Below are positions 32,019 through 44,600 of a DNA stretch of 64,000 bases, piece by piece. A program made the translations under genes and the position numbers. The first letter of the stretch is position 1, and the number at the start of each line of letters is the position of its first letter. Origin of the DNA: Mesaphorura yosii (lineage: Eukaryota > Arthropoda > Collembola > Poduromorpha > Tullbergiidae); assembly GCA_009869945.1 (NCBI GenBank), contig WIXG01000092.1, positions 1 through 64,000 of the forward strand, read 5' to 3'. The notes below the pieces were generated by a model. The model did not search any database and had not been told where the DNA came from. It saw nothing but the letters and a program-made list of their open reading frames with translations.

Positions 32019-32991
32019 GTTTCCAATCCAGGAAAATGATACCACTTCAATAGAAGGAACTAATATTTGTTTTCTTCAACTGCTTTTTCCTCAAAAAACT
32101 GTACAAAACTTAATGTTTACAAGTTAACTTTAGTTGTGTTTAGTAGCCGGAGGAGTCCGGTCCCGGGCTCACGTTGTCAAATGATTGGGATAAGGTCACA
32201 AGGCTGGGACCATGTGAGCCAAGGTGTGGGTCAGGCTGAGGACTCAGGTGACACTCGCTGGACCAACCAAAGCAAAATGAAGGCGTCTATTTTGTGTATG
32301 CAGTATGCACGTACTGGTCATGTGAGAGAGTGTAATCTTTTGTAACAAAAAGCTTGCATGCATGCATTGGGCTACGAACTGCACTTGCACAGAGTTTAGC
32401 ATTGCAGCTTTTGGGTTTTATGAAGTTCCGTCTCATAATTCATGACCCCGGACCAAGAATTTTGGAAATACAGCATAATTAGTTGGCTCAGAACATAGGT
32501 AAGCGGCTGGGCTGCAGTAATGACCCCTGGAGCTGGAGTGCTGAAATGATGGTGCGTATCCGGTAGCCTTATGCGGCTGATTACTGATTACGCAATACAC
32601 CAACAAGAGCAACCAATTCCTTGAGTTGAAACTCTATCCTTGAGGCTCTTGCGAAAAGTAAGTTTAAATAGCATGAGAAGTTGTGAAGCAGTATCTTCGT
32701 AGTTGAAAAGTCGCATTAAGTTGTAATCAGTCGCTGAAATCAACCGGATAAACCGTAGATTTTCATTTGTGAATCGTAATCAGTTGGTTGGGCCGCAAGC
32801 TACAGGCGCAGTTAAAGGTTTGATTCAGATTATTTGCAAACTACGTCGTTTATGGGGTGCTAACTTAACTCATTTATTTATCCATTGATTTATCAGGAGA
32901 TCGCATCATAAAATGGAAACTTGATGACCCAGTACGGCTGAATTAATTTCCTAGCCCAGTCGGAAGTCCAGGCCGAGAAGCCGAGGAGGAA
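32019..32991. promoter_or_regulatory. Divergent gap between USF and the 158-aa gene
   Basis: The two start codons face away from each other about 970 bp apart, so this stretch should contain both promoters. No TATA box or repeated element stands out. A plus-strand open frame at 32,067-32,345 has no recognisable content. Confidence 0.35.
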
Positions 32992-33468
32992 ATGGGGATC
33001 ATACGAATGCCAAAGTTTTTACGGAGGTTCTTCAGAAGAGTGATGAATCCAGTAAATTACAACAAGGCGTGGACTACAAGGGAGAAGCTTTCTGTGGCGT
33101 ACGCAATAATTGCGTGGAACGCGCTAGCGCTGGTGGGGTACCAATTATATCATGGTAATAGATACTGGCCAGTCACATTAGGTTTGGATACTGGTGAGAA
33201 GATGGACATTCGCCCAGGTGAGATTTCTCCGCAAGATGTTCAGTATTGCATTCATTCATCCAATATAATTGGAACTGTTTTTACAGCCATACAATACTCC
33301 CACCTCTTGGGCATCAAGAAAGCGCAGGTGTACCGAATTTCTGGCTTCAACATTTCGAATCCAGAGTATATTGTCATAAATGACGAAGACAACAAGAGCC
33401 AAGTGGCTCCTGATACCGAATGCAACTCACAAGAGTCCAGCAGCAGTAACGAAGATGAATTTAGATAA
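32992..33468 (+). CDS. Single-pass membrane protein, 158 aa, intronless
   Basis: ATG in good context (GAAATGG). Layout: a very basic N-terminus (MPKFLRRFFRRVMNP), one membrane helix at ~33-53 (LSVAYAIIAWNALALVGYQL), then a ~75-residue folded-looking region, and an acidic Ser-rich tail (ESSSSNEDEF-R). The basic start plus helix is typical of small mitochondrial inner-membrane proteins. The WTTREKLSVAYAIIAWNAL segment is loosely similar to vertebrate SMIM26, which is a weak memory-based resemblance. An AATAAA follows near 33,662. Function not established. Confidence 0.6.
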   Translation: MGIIRMPKFLRRFFRRVMNPVNYNKAWTTREKLSVAYAIIAWNALALVGYQLYHGNRYWPVTLGLDTGEKMDIRPGEISPQDVQYCIHSSNIIGTVFTAIQYSHLLGIKKAQVYRISGFNISNPEYIVINDEDNKSQVAPDTECNSQESSSSNEDEFR

Positions 33469-35639
33469 GTTTTAGAAAAGCCTCTGTCGATGTCGAAATA
33501 GTGGAAAACGGATTGACATCAGCGGCAGAAATTGCACATATTTAATGTTAGCCCCGCCATGCCTGCATGAACATAAATCGAAAAAATAATTGAATCCTAA
33601 GCAGCGCAGACACGCAAGACGCACGGACCAGAATATGAATTTGTAATAGTCATTTATTGTTTAATAAACTTATGTTCAGTACAATGAAACATGAAATAGC
33701 AGATGTGAATTCTAGTGCTAATTATTTAAGTCAAATTAATTAGTTACTTCTTCATTCTATCGTCTCGTCGCTGCATAGATCATTTAATACTGTTTCTCGT
33801 CTATCATTTTTCTCTTCATGATTCATTGATTCAACAAATAATTTTCTTTGACCGACTCCCAATCGAAAGGGTTCAAAGTTCAAATTCTGAAGGAATATTC
33901 AAATGTATAAAGAAAGCCTCTACTCTAAAGCTTAACAATGGTTTAAAATTTCACGAGGCACGCACGCATTGAGACATTTCCTGCATGCTGTGCTGGCTGG
34001 GACAATCGACAGCGTAGAAAGGTGCTGGCAACAATGGAGATCGGAAATCAAAGAGTCTAAACTACATAAGTACTTCTAGCTACCTTAATGAAATACGTCA
34101 ACAAGAACGAAACTACGCGCACTTCCCGGTGGGGTTGCAAAATAAGGCTGATTAATACTTTTAAGGAAACAAGGATGCTTTAAAGACTAGAATCATACTG
34201 CAGACCGTCGCCTGGCGCGCGCAAAAACTTAAATAAATTCTAATGGCTATCCGTAAAAATCTTAATTATGTACAAACATTGATTATTCTCATCACACAGC
34301 TTCCGCAAGAGTTTCAGAGTTCAGAGATAGAAGATTATTGAGTAAAACTACTTAAATGTCCATTAAGTTTGTGCCGTTGCATTGTTGCATTGCATCGTGA
34401 TGAGAGGAGGGCGAGCGGGGGCTTGTGGCTGCGGGTCCGGCTCCGCTCCGTTGAGTTTCCGTTTGGTGTGTGTTTCTGTGCGTGCCTGCCTCGCCGACCG
34501 CCGTTTCAATTCAAACTCTGAAGCCATGAAACAGACGTCCAAAGAAAAATTTTTCTTCTTTCACACTTGGGGTTTCTTAGTTCCAGTAGAATACAAGCAC
34601 CGGAGTGGACTCAAAGTCAGCTTGGCCTGCAATTAAATAAGCAATCAATTTAGTACGAGCTTCAGTCAACCGAGTGTCAAGATTTCGTGGATTTGGGAGT
34701 GGAAGAAATCGGGAGACAGTTTTAAGAGTCGCAGTGCTCCAAGTCAACACAGCCTTGGAATCTGCATTCGAGGGTTTAAGCGTCTAGTTAAAATTGTTAA
34801 ATGGTTTAAAATGAAAAATTACTACTTTTGAGTTGAGAGATCAGTTCAATTACAGAACCAGAAGCAAGAAAGCGATCAGTCATGGCTTGGCATGGCGCAT
34901 GGTGTCTTTGCATCGTTGGCGCACGAGGCTCGAGAGGCTTTTGCGTTTGGAGTTTGGACCCGAAAGGAATTGATAGACAGATTGATTCGATGATGCAATT
35001 AATGGGTTCCGTTTCAACCTCAGCAGCAGTGTTCGGGTCATCGACTTTGGCATAATTGCACTTGCACAGAGGCAACACGAAACGGCCGTGCATTCTAAAA
35101 ATAAGACACGATATAAATCGGTCGCTGAATGCTGAAACTTGACGGCACGGTACGGGCATCATCTCAGCCTGCAAACGCCAGCCGCTGGCTGGCATGGCGT
35201 ACGAAATGAAGGATGAGTCTGAGATCTTTGAACATCGATTTCCAGATTGTTTGATTGCCATAATTTGGGCCGGGGCTCCGTTTCCGTGTGGAAGTCTAGA
35301 CTCGACGAGAAGTGCAATAAATTCATGAGAGCGAGTCTCGGATAGACACAACAGCATGCAAAAAATGAATTGCCGGCTCGACGAGAATTTTATTTGCTTC
35401 TCTTAGACTTGGATCCCAAACTCGTTCTCGCTCAACTTCGGGGCCATGAATGCATATTTGCAGATCGTGCATCGCACGACACGCGATTTCTCGAATGCGA
35501 GCACGCCAAGGACACAAAGAAAGCAAGCGAAGCGAAGCCAGCGGTTTGGAGGAAGAGAGAAATGAGAAATTGAGGAAGATATAAAAAGATTGGAGGATTC
35601 TGGCTGGGTTGTTGAACTGATTAAGAAAGAAACTTTTAC
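33469..35639. other. Gap containing Vein 3' region
   Basis: 3' untranslated sequence of the Vein gene (minus) and intergenic DNA. A 183-codon minus-strand frame at 34,806-35,357 has no domain, signal peptide or codon pattern to support it. Confidence 0.35.
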
Positions 35640-38600
35640 CTACGAGCAAGGATAGTGAGGATTGTTTCCGAATGTGCAAAAGTATGAGAGGAACATACTA
35701 CCCGAAGTCGGAATATCCTTCACGTCGCACCGCTGTCCTTTGTAACCTTCTGCACATCTGAAAATAAGCAAACACACAAGTATTAATAATATGCGATATG
35801 GAAAGCGACCGGAGAGAAAAACCGAATTAATATTTTCTCGGAGCATAAAATATGTGGTTTGAGCCATTTCCATACTTTGCCCGAGCTGTGAGCCGAACTT
35901 TGAGCAGCGCGAGCAGAATTTGGCAAGAAACATGCCAAAAGTCATTCTGCAAGTTGAGCATCGAAGCATAAATTTAAACCAATGAACATAATTTTTGGTC
36001 CGTCTCCGAGATTATTACGACCATCAGCATTTATTGCCTCTTGCGTCTTTAAAGCCATTCCGAGTAAAAGCTCAATATTTCTCACAAAGTTTTACGACCT
36101 TCGAGCGTAGAGCTACGCCACGCTTGAAATAAATGCGGACGAATACTGCCATGCAGCTTGATTTACTGAACACGTTTGGGCGATAATCCGCTAATTTGTA
36201 GCCGAATCTGCGAATTGCGAATTGTTGAATTCGTCCAGAATTAATTTTGCGGGCGTGAGCTTGGCTGCTGATGCCGATGCCGGGATTTTACAATTTATGA
36301 CTTATGAGTAACAGGTGACCTTTGGGCTCTCCCATTACTCATTGCTCTGTGTTGCTTCGTTTGGTTATATAACACAAGAAAACAAGTTCCTAGAATCAAA
36401 TCTGCGCGCATCAGCGTCAGATAGCTCATTGCAAGCAGAAAGCATGCACAGCAGCTGCGGAAAAGTGTCCAAGTGAAAAATTTCAGGCTGGTGACAGGTC
36501 AAAAACGAAACACGACTCATTTTCGTGAAGCAGCGGAAAAGCCGGAGCGAGTCTTGCTTTTGCGCTGGGAGTTGTCCAAATCATTCGCCGCATGTAGTCA
36601 AGGCAAATTTCTGCTTCTCTACGCTGCAACCCTTTGAAGCAAACTCTCATTTTGTCAGCACGCGCATCAATTAAAAACGAGATTTAATTTTAGCAGCGTA
36701 CTCGAGTTAAGCTCACTGAAGTGTCTACCAACACCAACACCAACTTTAGTCATTGTAACGTCAAAGAAGGCGATAAAGCGAGCTGGAGATTAGTCATTGC
36801 ATCTTGCGTCAGAGGACAGTAATAAAATCCAATGTTTTGACTTTGACGTCAATAATAATTAAGAGCGTTAATAGCCGGGCACGGCGTGATTGAATGAATG
36901 GAGCGTGGGTCAGATTACATGAGACTCGCCCACTCAAATAAGAGCAGTGCGAATGCGAAAGTGCAGACTGCATATTGCAGGGCGATGGGTGAGACTGGCA
37001 AAAGACAAAGGAATTCTTGAGAGGTAAACAGATTAAGTTTACACATGTTTGCGTTTGCATTTGCGTGCGTAGGTGAAAGTCAACGCCAAAAGGGTCGGGC
37101 TCATTAGTGAGTCATCTCCATCACGGCTCACTCCGTCATTAATATCACGACGGTATTCAGAGGCATGCCTCGATATTTGCCACTACATCACCACTTTAGC
37201 TTTGTTGAAATTCCGTGAACAAATCGAAGCATTTCGATTTCCGAAAGGAGATTTCCAATCTGACATGACGCAAAGCAGGATTTCTTGTGGGAGTGCACTT
37301 AAGAAGCAGCAGCACGCGAGACGGGAGAAGACGACCGAGGAGTGCGCGGTTGAAATCAGATCAGGTTCGCGTTGATCCTGTTTTGGCTTTAGTTTTGGAT
37401 TCTACAATTCTTCGTACAATGCCGGCGAAACATGTTAATGTCATTTCCATTTTTTCTCGGGCACGTTTTTCAGCGTAGCATCTCTCAAGAGACAAGACAA
37501 GCAATAGCAAGGAACAAGCAATAGCATGAAAAAATCACGAGCAAGTTTTGGAGATTGTGTCGAAAGTCGAGCGTGTGCCACGCCACAGCCACGGAAGCTA
37601 CAAGCGAGCAGTAGAAAGAATATTACAACCAGTAAAATAGATTTTGGTGATGTTTGGTCGGTCATGCACATGAAAGCGAACGCGCGCGGGTGCGAGTGAT
37701 CATGAATTTATTTTTAGGCACAAGCCAACAACTCCCTCGCTAACGCGAACGTGCTGTGATACAAAGCCAGCCAGCCGGTGTAGTTTACTACGGCATGGAA
37801 CTCGTAGTATGCAAACTGCAATTACAATTTACTACGAACGCGAACTCGAGCACGGCTCCTCGAGACTGCCACGTTGCAGATCACCAAAACAGAGACACAG
37901 ATGAAGACTTTACTGGAGAGCGATGCTCGAGCATGAGCATGTGCGCAAGACAAGAAAGAAGACACTTGTGTCTTGCCTCTCTGCTGCTTCTGTGCATGCA
38001 ATCTGTTTTCTTGTTTCTTGTTTCGTGCTTCTCCATAACTCAAAATCTGAGCGTCTTTCTCTTATGCTTTGCTTTACCCAACATTAATTACTAGGCGCTC
38101 ACTTCCTAAATATTTTCCTTGCCCGACCGACCCTCTTCGTCTTCATTCCGATTTTCCGCTGGAACACACACACAATGAATGCGAGTGCGCTGCAACCGTA
38201 ATCGTAATCGTAGTCGGAGTCTGTCAGATGAGTGTTAATATTCTCATGTGTTTTCCGAGACATGCCTTGTCATTATGCTGACTGCAGTCGAGTCCGTGCA
38301 ATGTCCGTGTAGAAGAATGCACTCGCTGAACGTGAGTAACCTATTTACGATTTACGAAGCACGGCTGGCCGGCCAAGAAACATCTCTTTCGGCGGCGCAA
38401 GGGGAAATTATTATTATTACGCCCGAGAACGTTTGCATTGTCGATTGTCGGTCGGTCACTCGCTTTCTCGACTTACCAGCAGTCCTCGTTATTCTCCCAA
38501 GAAAGATGCAGTGCGCGCAGACGCGAGACGCAAGACTTTAAAGAAAAGCGGCACATTCTCAAAATGACAGGTGTACAAATTACAAATGCGTAATGTGTGA

Positions 38601-41600
38601 GGTCCCGATTATTCCTGATCAAATTATGGCAGAACAGGAGCCGGGCCCTTTCCAGAGCGCCAGCCCGTGACGAATGCGAAAAGAAAGGTTTTAATTTGAA
38701 TTCCTCCATAATCCACCCTCAAAAGAACCAAATCCCAGACCAAATCTCAAAATCTTGATTATTCGGGCTTTGAGCAGTCGTAGTCGCCGGGAATCAACAA
38801 TCAACATTTTCCCAGTTAATCATTGTTAATCAGTTAAAACGTATTGAGTAAAATCTCCTTTTGCGTTTTGCCACCGCTGCGCTGCCGCCGCTGAGCGACG
38901 CATGCAAGTTGTAAACACAAATGCGCAGCACCTCATGAAAGCGACAGGCTGTCTGCCTCCGCCTTTTGTTTCTGGTGTCAAAAACAAAGGCGACTGAGTG
39001 ACAGCGGGGCTTGGTCGCATGGCGCAGGCGTTACTCATCGACGGGCATTTCCACCACATCGCAAAGGCGACAGGGAAAGGCACTAAATTGAGGCTTTTGA
39101 CCTGCGACCCAAGCGAATTCGACGAAATTTCCGCATGGCCGCATCTGACGAATTGTTTCTCCAGGATGAAGATTACATCAGACAAGACAACGCTCGTCTT
39201 GGCTTCTGTTCCTTGCTGCTTCTTGAAACGAGGAAACTTCGATCGAGTGTGCGACATGTACAATTGCAAATTGTATTAATACTCCATGCATGCAAGTGAA
39301 TAAAAACGTCGTGTTATGCATACTTCGACGAGGATATCAGGAAAATGAGAACGCAGCGCCCGAAAAGTGAAGAGACACGATGGCGTTGTGCCAATTTAAG
39401 AGAAAGCGAGCAGTCGAAGCTGCAGATCATCACAGGCTTAGCTAATAGCGAGTTATCAGCTCGCGTTCTCCGACATGGCAGCTTCTTAGATTACCAAGTT
39501 TCAAGTTAGCATTCAGCTCATCTCCTGCTTTTCTTATGCTTTCGAAAAAGAAGCTTCTGTTTCGTCTCATTCTGCCCCGCGCAGCTCGCTGTTCACTCCT
39601 TCGGAGAAAGATTGGTTTGCCTTGCTTTGGTTTTTCTCGTTTTTCTCTCAGGATGGCGAAAATGCGAAAATGAAGGGCACTTACTGACACACGTACTCCA
39701 GGATGCTCGGGTAGTAGTTGCAGGTACCTCCGTTGAGACAATACGCGTCGTAGGGGCATGCACTGCTGCTCAAAGGGGGCAGGGGTCGGACGGTCGTCGT
39801 CGTCGTCACTGCTGGAAGGGCACGAACAGGAACAGGAGTTAGTCCAGCCAATGAGCATTAGCAAATAGTCACAGGTACCAATTTGGGCGGTGTTTGCATT
39901 TTTCAGTGTACTTACCTGTCGGAGCCTTGACTGGCGCGACGGTGGTCGTTGTCGCACTCGTCACTTTGGGCAGGACGACTCGCGTGGTAGCCGAGTGGGA
40001 TCCTAAGTAGTTTTGTGCTTCGCACTTATAGAGACCAATATCTGACTGCCTAGCTTTCCTTATCACCAAAATGGACTGCCTTCTGCAATTCAGAAACAAA
40101 GCACGAATTTAGCTTCCTTCTCATGTAACTTTGCATGAAATTCAATACGCCGCGTTCCAGACCGAAAAACCCGTTAAAAGTTCAATGTTTTGTAACTTGC
40201 GGGTTTCCTTTTCGTACCGTTGCGTTGCGGAGATTGCATTTCAATAATTACACGTTGTTGCAGTTTAGTGCTTGTGCTTGCTACTTTGCAGGCGTTGTTC
40301 GACATGTGCGGTGCTGCGTTTCGTGATCGGTTTTTGCATGTGTAAACAGTTGGTGGACTACTTAATTTACGGAACTAGTTTGGGAACCTGGTTTGGCGCA
40401 GAAGAGGTCAGCAAGTGGCAGAGGGAATATTGTGATGGTTTCTTAAACAAAATAAATCACTCGCGACTTGCACTGCTGCGTTTGCGTTTACGGGAGCAAT
40501 TACGGCCGCTGCTTCTGCTTTCCATCACCTTTTTAGTTCCAGCAATCCGAACTCCGCGGAACCTCATGATCAAAGTAAATAAGGTCTGCCTTGCCTGCAA
40601 AATGCCATGTTTATCATCACACGTGCAATTACGGACCGGCCAACCTCCGTCTCGGACTCATCTTATTGTAAAACTATCGAACGAAGTTGATTTAAGGGGC
40701 AGGCCATAATCTCAGCTTTGACGAACCGCCGCCGCCCAACTGAAACAGCGTGGCAGAATAAACATTGGCGGGAATCGACGCTCTTTTCTCGTTTCTTGGG
40801 AGTCACTGGTTGAAATTAATGCGAAAAGTTCCGAGAACCTTCATAAAATGAGAAGTGAACTCCATATCCTAAGAACTTAATTATTCACTCAATTACCGTG
40901 TGAAATCTAATTAATAGGCAAAACCCTGTGTCTAAACACCGCTTGGATCTTCAATTCGGCTTTGCCATCGGCGAAATCAACGTCTTCATTAATTGGCTGC
41001 TATTTTACAGATGAGATTGCGTGGTACCTGACACAAAGTGCAAAGCCAAGCAGCGCTGAAGCTGAAGCTGTGAACTCTGCGGCGCGGCTGCCACCACGAC
41101 GGTGGTGTCTGCCGTCGGCGCAGCGCATCGCAGCTTGATAATATCCATCAACAGCGCACTTTAACAAGTCCAGCTTCGTGCTCAGCCTGCCTACCTGTCG
41201 TCGTTCCGTTTATGTAACCTAATTTTCTCGGAAATTTTGGCCGTGCGTACGTGCTTGTTCTTCTGCGGTCTGGGCTGCACTCCGCCTGCAACCCATCTCA
41301 TTATTTGTTACTTATCCTTCAAAAGAACATGACCTCTTCATCTTCAAACAAATCATCAATTTGGCTCTAAGCATTTAAGCTTCACTTCGTGCGGCTCCTT
41401 TCCTAAAACTAACCAGACGCTGCTGGCTCACTTGCATTCGCGCGCGTCGCCAAATTGTTTATTTATTAACGGGCTCCAGAGCAGATGAGAACTGCGAAAA
41501 TAATCCTACGACGAGGAAGAAAGGATTCTGAATAGCGAGCTAGCGGTTGAGGTTTGCAGGATCCACAAAATTCCCGGTAATAGCAACGGTGGTTCGTGTC

Positions 41601-44600
41601 CGAGCCTGAGAATCGTGAGCCCAGACGTTTAAAGTAGCAGTTAGAGCCGCCTGAACAGATGGACACTCTTCCTGGAAGTTTGGCGTGGCGTGGCTTTAAC
41701 TCGTGAAGTCGTAAACACAACAAAGATTTACAGGAAAATGCACTAGAGGCATTTCCGAATTTCCCGCACTTCCAGTTGTTTGAATATTTGAAGTTCTCTG
41801 AGCTTGAATTTTGTTGTGACTCACCTTTTTGCGCGAAGACGGTATCGACTATCACCAAAATCAATGAGTTTGCCATCTTTGTACCAAATAAGGGTAGGAA
41901 TCGGAAATCCCTTATGAAGTCTGCATCTCAGTTTCAGTCGCTTCTTCGGCTCCAGAGCCACTTCGCGAGGAGCAACAACACCAGGAGGTTGTTCTGAAAT
42001 GACAGAAAACAGTGGCAATTAGCACTGGCAATGAATAATGCAGAATAATACATAACTTTTATCCATATCGTCATTTTCCCTTTTCTATGCAATTGTAAAC
42101 GGACTCAAAGCAAATGAGAAAGTATTCACAGTTTTGAGCTTGATTTTTGGGTATAAAGCTTAAAATGCATGAATATGGCAATTCTGCATTCAAAGTCATG
42201 ATCATGTAGCAATGATGGCGTTAATTCATTTCACATTTGTTGGTATTTCACCAGATTGACGGGTGTTGAAACTTGAAATTGAAATCTGCTGCTGCGTTGA
42301 GTGCCACAAGAACACAGAACGAAGAACGTAGAAATGTGGAAATGTAGTTCAATGCCCGTGCATATTCACTTTATTCATGTGTAGTGTAGTGGATTGGTTT
42401 CACTTCCACTTGCGCTGTGGTCGTGGCGGAAAACGATGCTATAAAATCTCAGTGAATCAAAGCGCAGCGCAGAAGTCTATAAATATCAGCCACGGATTAT
42501 TATTGCATTGCATTGCATTGCGTTAACAGACTTGAGGTTTGTTATTGCTTTTGCACGCATGCTTCTCGAAATAATCCCAGCAATCTGAGCCAATTCGCAT
42601 CATTTCAGCCAACACGAAACATGTCAGGCAGGTTCAAAAGTCTACCAGTGAAATTAGAAATTTCCGAGTCTGAAATGAAATGGTTTAGCGAGCAATTAAC
42701 AGGAGGTTCATGAAATAAATGAAATTAAGCTGAGAAAAGGGGTTGCATTTTGCATTGTTTTTGTTCGTGAGACATTCGCAGTGATGACGCAGTATATATC
42801 GAGCTCAGCTCATAAAATTGGAGAAGTCGAGTTGGAGTTTGGTTTATTCGAGTCTAAGGCTGAGCATGAGCATCGTGATTGGTGAGGAGTTTGTGAGTTT
42901 AATAATAGAATTGGGAATTAGAAAGAGTAAATCCCGAGTCACATTTCAGAGTAATAATACGCGAGGAATAATGATGGTGATAAAATGACAGAGTGTTTTA
43001 GAGTGAGTAAGCAAATCACGGAGCTTAAAACGTCTCTTTTTTTATAATGTGACATAAAAAGACCACCAACAAATCTATTCTTTTTGAGAAAACAATTGAA
43101 TATTCTACAGCGAGCGAGTACGGCACGGCAGGCACAGCAGCCTGCCTTTATTCTCCTTAATCCCTTAACAGAGTCATCACGGGAACACGGGCACAAAGGC
43201 ATTTTTCTCTTTCTCAGTCACTTCTCGAGAAGGAGCAGGTAAAAGAGGAATTATAGCATATTATGAAGTTAAGCAGATTCAGAGGCGAGCGTACACATGC
43301 CTCACAGAGCGCCTGCATGACTCTGACCTAGGAAATAAGCTTTAAAATCCACAGTGCACAGCGTCCGAGTCCAATTTCAAAAAAGAAACGCCGAAGAGCG
43401 AGAAGAAATGAGTTCAGACCAGATGCAGGAGCAGACTCGAGACTTTTTTAAGCTGAGTCTACCCACTTAACCCAGCTAGCCAGCAAAGCAGAGCATTTCT
43501 TAATTTTATGCTCTGTGCTTCCTTTTGGGCTCTTCATGAAAGTGGCTGCTCCTGCCTTTGCCTTTCCTGCCTGCTTCCTCAGTCCGCACGCTGCGGAGCG
43601 GTGGCTGGTGGTTGGCGAAGGCCTGCGCTGGCAATTGGAATGGAATAATGAGTTTTTGTGAGGGAGGGAGACTATTAAAGGCTCGGTGGAAGGCAGAGAA
43701 AAGGAAGAGACCACCACCACCTGTCTTCTTCATGTCCATTATTATAAAGAGACGATTTAAACATAATTTTTATTGTCCTTTGCCTTCATTCTCGTAAACA
43801 CTCTCCGTCGTCTCGTTACTCGTTACTCCCGTCCAGTCCAACTAACTGCTCGGTCGTGGTTGTGGGCTTTTCTGCTTTTCTCCACCGTCAATAATTCACC
43901 ACGTTTTGACTCATTCTGTTTGTTTGGTGCGATGTCGAAAAATGCCAGCCTGTCTGCACGAGCATTCCGACTCTTTTCTCTTTGCTTGCGCCCGCCCGAC
44001 CAGGTGTGCTCGCTCCGAACCCACAACTCAATACTCAAGTATCAAACCCAATCGTGCCAATGATTTCAGTAAACCCAAAACCAGGCGACCGAGACTCGAT
44101 TTCCAATAATCTGAATTCGTGTACAGTCGTCGGCAGTTAACAAGAGCGAACGAGCAGCAATTTGCCATCACATCGCAGTGAAACGAGATGCATTGCGGAT
44201 GCATTCAGGACGACGATGGAATCGAACTAATAATACTCTCCTGGGCAATTGTTACGAGAGAATAGCCGAGCGTGGAAGCGTCGCAGTCGCGCAGACACCA
44301 TCACAAAGGCGTAATGCTCTTTAGTATTTATTATTTGCATCATTATTATTGAAAAGCTCGGAGCTGGGTCGCTGTTTGGTTTTTGGGGCTTTGCTTTGGT
44401 TTGGGCTTAAGCCGAGCGGAAAATCATGGTAATAAAGTAAAGAAAAGAAAGGTGACGGAGGCGAGTCAAAGGCAGCCTTCCGCTTTTTCTCCCTTTGCGT
44501 CGTCGTCACACGGAATTTATTCATCTGTCGACTTCACTCTAAATACAACAACAAATACGACCAGGATGAATTATAAGGCTCGACGAGAGTCGGCCGGCGC

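Noticed and set aside
34806..35357. Minus-strand 183-codon open frame
   Set aside because: It has no domain, signal peptide or splice context and lies downstream of the Vein stop codon.
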